NCBI GenBank assembly: GCA_020048595.1
Contig: JAIFMH010000306.1
Coordinates: 1-15,415 of the forward strand
Direction: 5' to 3'
DNA length: 15,415 nucleotides
Source: Bacteroidota bacterium
GTDB taxonomy: Bacteria; Bacteroidota; Bacteroidia; Bacteroidales; UBA4417
The notes beneath the pieces were generated by a model. It was not told the origin of the DNA. It saw nothing but the letters and a program-made list of their open reading frames with translations, and searched no databases. How positions within the stretch are numbered: position 1 is the stretch's first letter; the number at the start of each line of letters is the position of its first letter. Positions 13,380-15,415 of the stretch are shown here, in pieces. Made by a program: the position numbers and the translations under genes.

Positions 13380-13694
13380 TTAAAATATCATCGTATAAAA
13401 TCTCTCAATTTTATCGTTTAACTCACTGATTGATATGTTTTTACTTTCTCTAATATATTCCTTTCCTTCGAAAAAAACCAATAGGGTAGGTGATGCGAAA
13501 ACTCCATACTGGGCTGATGTTGCAGGAAATTGTTCCGCATTTATCAAACGAAATTTAATATTTGGAAAATTATCCTGAATTAAATCCTGAACTTTTGGCC
13601 TTAGTATTTTGCAGGGAGCGCAATTGTCGTTATAAAAATAGAGCAGAACTGCTGTGTTATCTGCAACAAGGCTTTCAATATCTTTTATTTCCAT
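13380..13694 (-). CDS. Thioredoxin-like protein (CAPC)
   Basis: This 104-residue, single-domain protein has no signal peptide. The active-site motif is CAPC (Cys25, Cys28; classic thioredoxin is CGPC) after the LLYFYND strand, and the cis-proline loop is ASPTLLVF (Pro69). Length and order fit a cytoplasmic thioredoxin fold. It is a disulfide reductase or exchange protein by family; the middle Ala in place of Gly may shift its redox potential. It starts 11 bp after the TIGR02757 stop and is probably co-transcribed with it. It lies 165 bp upstream of the peroxidase gene on the same strand. Confidence 0.88.
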   Translation of the reverse strand: MEIKDIESLVADNTAVLLYFYNDNCAPCKILRPKVQDLIQDNFPNIKFRLINAEQFPATSAQYGVFASPTLLVFFEGKEYIRESKNISISELNDKIERFYTMIF

Positions 13695-13705
13695 AGGTTT
13701 AATTA

Positions 13706-14491
13706 TTATAAATTTGGTGAAGATTTCTCATTTATTCCGGTTCCGAAAAGAGCGAAGTCATATTTCACAGGATCTGTGGGATCGAATTTTCGCAGATTAG
13801 CAGTGAGTTCTTCAACTGCCTGCCAGTCATTATGTTTCCGTTCCAGAAGTCCAAGTTTGCGGGCAATATTTCCTGAGTGAAGATCGAGTGGACAAAGCAA
13901 AGAGGATGCTTTTATGTTTTTCCATATTCCGAAATCAACTCCTTTATTGTCATCACGAACCATCCAGCGCAGGAACATATTGACCCGTTTAGCCGCAGAA
14001 CCAGTCTGAGGATCAGGTACATGCTTACGGGTACGGTGCAGATGTTCAAAGCTGAAAAATACTTCCCTGAATCTGGTGATGGATTCCTTTATACTTTGAT
14101 TAACGTGGTAACCAGCAGAGAAGATTGCTTCAAGTCCGCCGTGATGCAGGTATATCTGTTGAAAGGCGTGAATAAAGTACATACAATCCTCACCCTGAAA
14201 CGTGCGATGAACAAAAGATGATAAAGACGCGGTTTCTTTTTCGGAAGCATTCAGGATATAATCATAAGGAGAATTATCCATCCGGATCATCAGTTCCCTG
14301 CTCTTGTTTATGATGGTTACTCTTTGGCCCCATGCCAGCGTTGCAGCTAAAAATCCGGCAATTTCGATATCTTCCTTTTTTGAGAAAAGATGCGGAATGC
14401 TGATGGGATCTTTCTCAATAAAATCAGGATTATTGTAAAAAGTGGCTTTCTCTTCAAGCAGATCGAAGAGTTGCTGATGGGTGAGATTCAT
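13706..14491 (-). CDS. TIGR02757 (DUF2400) family protein
   Basis: This is a 261-residue protein. The N-terminal YNNPDFIEKDPISIPHLFS, the EIAGFLAATLAWGQR helix, the FLRWMVRDD segment and the CPLDLHSGNIARKLGLL segment are characteristic of the TIGR02757 family, common in Bacteroidetes. The NIARKLGLL region and the conserved acids resemble helix-hairpin-helix DNA-glycosylase-type proteins, but the biochemical role is not established. The start at 14489-14491 fits the family's short N-terminus. A perfect -7 box lies only 4 bp before this ATG, so the mRNA may be leaderless. The thioredoxin-like gene follows after 11 bp. Confidence 0.85.
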   Translation of the reverse strand: MNLTHQQLFDLLEEKATFYNNPDFIEKDPISIPHLFSKKEDIEIAGFLAATLAWGQRVTIINKSRELMIRMDNSPYDYILNASEKETASLSSFVHRTFQGEDCMYFIHAFQQIYLHHGGLEAIFSAGYHVNQSIKESITRFREVFFSFEHLHRTRKHVPDPQTGSAAKRVNMFLRWMVRDDNKGVDFGIWKNIKASSLLCPLDLHSGNIARKLGLLERKHNDWQAVEELTANLRKFDPTDPVKYDFALFGTGINEKSSPNL

Positions 14492-14495
14492 TTTG

Positions 14496-14503
14496 CAAAG
14501 GTA
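14496..14503 (-). promoter_or_regulatory. -7 promoter element abutting the TIGR02757 start
   Basis: On the minus strand this is TACCTTTG, an exact TAnnTTTG, followed by CAAA and the ATG at 14491. Transcription would start at or next to the ATG. No good -33 TTTG is seen at the usual distance. Confidence 0.45.
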
Positions 14504-14530
14504 AGGGGTTGACGGGAATAGTTTTAAAAG

Positions 14531-14622
14531 AAGTTAAAAGTCAAAATGCAAAAGTCAAAGGTTAAAGTGAAGACGGACAGAAAAAGTGTCCAAGTCTCAA
14601 ATTTCAAGCTCCAAGTTCCAAG
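14531..14622. repeat. A-rich degenerate tandem repeats
   Basis: The first part repeats an AAAAGTCAAA-like unit (14531-14568); the second repeats CAAG-based units such as CAAGCTCCAAGTTCCAAG (14604-14621). The degenerate style is like the purine-rich filler at 3293-3337 and is of a kind seen between Bacteroidetes genes (from memory). Confidence 0.5.
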
Positions 14623-14851
14623 CCACAAATCCCATTCAAGCATTGAACCCAATTTGAATGCAAAGGTTTTTTGATTTACAAAACCCAACATTACAGACAT
14701 ACAATGGAGTTCCGGACTTCATGCATGGATAACAAGCAGGAGTTATTTGTCCTACTTTTAAACTGTAAATTGCCATTAGTAAAGAACAGTTGTTTTTGTT
14801 TTCGCACTGTAAAAGGTAATAGGGTTCCGGGATCTCTAAAATTCGATAGTA

Positions 14852-15415
14852 TTATGGTGATGGTATAAACAAAGCCGAAAATGCGCCACTGCCAAAATCC
14901 ACTTCATCTTCTTCTCCATCCCATTCATTAAACCATCCGACGATGTAGTATTTATATGTTCCGGCTGAGGATACTGAAGCAACAGCAGTGACCGCACAGG
15001 GTACCTGATAAAATCCACCTACAAGAGTTTCATGCAATAGCCAAACTGTTTTTGACAGAGCATCATCAAAATCACTACTACGCCGGATTGCTGAAATGCC
15101 AACGTAGACCCAGCTATTTCCAAGGTAAGTGTGCGAGGATTGGAGAAACCCTGTCACGTTCAACAAAACAGATCCTGGTCCCGGAGCCACCACAACAATG
15201 CTGTCGAGTGGGCCCCATGCATCCATTGTCGAAATGTTTTTAGGCCACCCTGTACTCGAATTCTTATAAAACACCCTGGGGCTGTTAGTGATTTTTACTG
15301 CACTGGCGAATAGGGTATCCTTCACTTGGGCGCTGCCGTTTACATGCAATTTTTTTGCCGGGGTTGTGGTACCTATTCCTACATTTCCACTGATGTAAAA
15401 CTTCCCCCCGTCAAA
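14852..15415 (-). CDS. C-terminal part of a surface or tail-fibre-like protein, 5' end outside window
   Basis: The frame is open from the right edge (15415) to TAA at 14852-14854, giving 187 residues. Its visible start contains GNVGIGTTTPAKKLHVNG, a repeat motif found in phage tail fibres and in bacterial trimeric or beta-helical surface proteins. After it come a serine/threonine- and glycine-rich region, VTGFLQSSHTYLGNSWVYVG, and a C-terminal globular part ending DFGSGAFSALFIPSP. No type IX secretion C-terminal domain is obvious. In Bacteroidetes such GIGT motifs occur in large secreted proteins as well as in prophages, and no other phage genes are seen here. The 5' part lies beyond the window. 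Confidence 0.7.
   Translation of the reverse strand, partial: FDGGKFYISGNVGIGTTTPAKKLHVNGSAQVKDTLFASAVKITNSPRVFYKNSSTGWPKNISTMDAWGPLDSIVVVAPGPGSVLLNVTGFLQSSHTYLGNSWVYVGISAIRRSSDFDDALSKTVWLLHETLVGGFYQVPCAVTAVASVSSAGTYKYYIVGWFNEWDGEEDEVDFGSGAFSALFIPSP

Larger units (their letters stand above)
14492..14851. other. Intergenic region without a gene
   Basis: These 360 bp hold the TIGR02757 promoter-like box at the left, then A-rich degenerate repeats (14531-14622), then AT-rich DNA. A 65-codon plus-strand frame at 14671-14868 has no family features and overlaps the end of the partial adhesin-like gene, so I do not call it. No terminator, tRNA or other RNA was recognised. Confidence 0.5.

Noticed and set aside
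14671..14868. 65-codon plus-strand open frame
   Set aside because: No recognisable domain, antisense to and overlapping the end of a better-supported gene, no start signal.

Overview
The window looks like a chromosomal segment of a Bacteroidetes (Bacteroidota) bacterium, probably Bacteroidales-like. This rests on a fused alpha/beta 2-oxoacid dehydrogenase E1, a GT2 glycosyltransferase fused to a membrane and sugar-transferase-like tail, a TIGR02757 gene, a small outer-membrane barrel of a style common in that phylum, and four exact TAnnTTTG boxes (the Bacteroidetes -7 promoter element) placed just upstream of minus-strand genes. Rubrerythrin, glutathione-peroxidase and thioredoxin-like genes fit an organism that copes with oxygen. 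No tRNA, rRNA, CRISPR array, transposase or integrase was seen.

Layout. Plus strand, 1-1740: the end of a DUF721/DciA-like gene with an in-frame TAA, a secreted barrel protein, and a lipoprotein of the glycerophosphodiesterase family. From about 1780 to the right end everything is on the minus strand. In transcription order (right to left) it reads: a partial large surface or tail-fibre-like protein; TIGR02757 protein then thioredoxin-like protein (11 bp apart); secreted glutathione peroxidase; a rubrerythrin homologue; fused E1 then a secreted YciI-like protein (25 bp apart); SAM methyltransferase; GT2 fusion; 2-oxoacid dehydrogenase E2; DnaQ-type exonuclease; FAHD1-like hydrolase; a small damaged membrane-protein frame; a HAD phosphatase.

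How the genes relate. E1 and E2 would supply two of the three parts of a branched-chain-type 2-oxoacid dehydrogenase complex. They lie about 3.6 kb apart with surface-glycan-type genes between them, and no E3 is present. Thioredoxin-like protein, peroxidase and rubrerythrin homologue form a loose redox neighbourhood. The methyltransferase and GT2 fusion are adjacent, each with its own promoter-like box, and could act on cell-surface glycans.

Most of the window is ordinary housekeeping and envelope content; I do not see a clear new multi-gene system. The points most worth checking are the rubrerythrin homologue that has lost four of its expected diiron ligands but kept its rubredoxin domain, the stop codon inside the DUF721/DciA gene, the small frameshifted membrane-protein frame, the perfect 10-bp inverted repeat before the peroxidase gene, and a CxC/CxxC pair in the linker of the fused E1.
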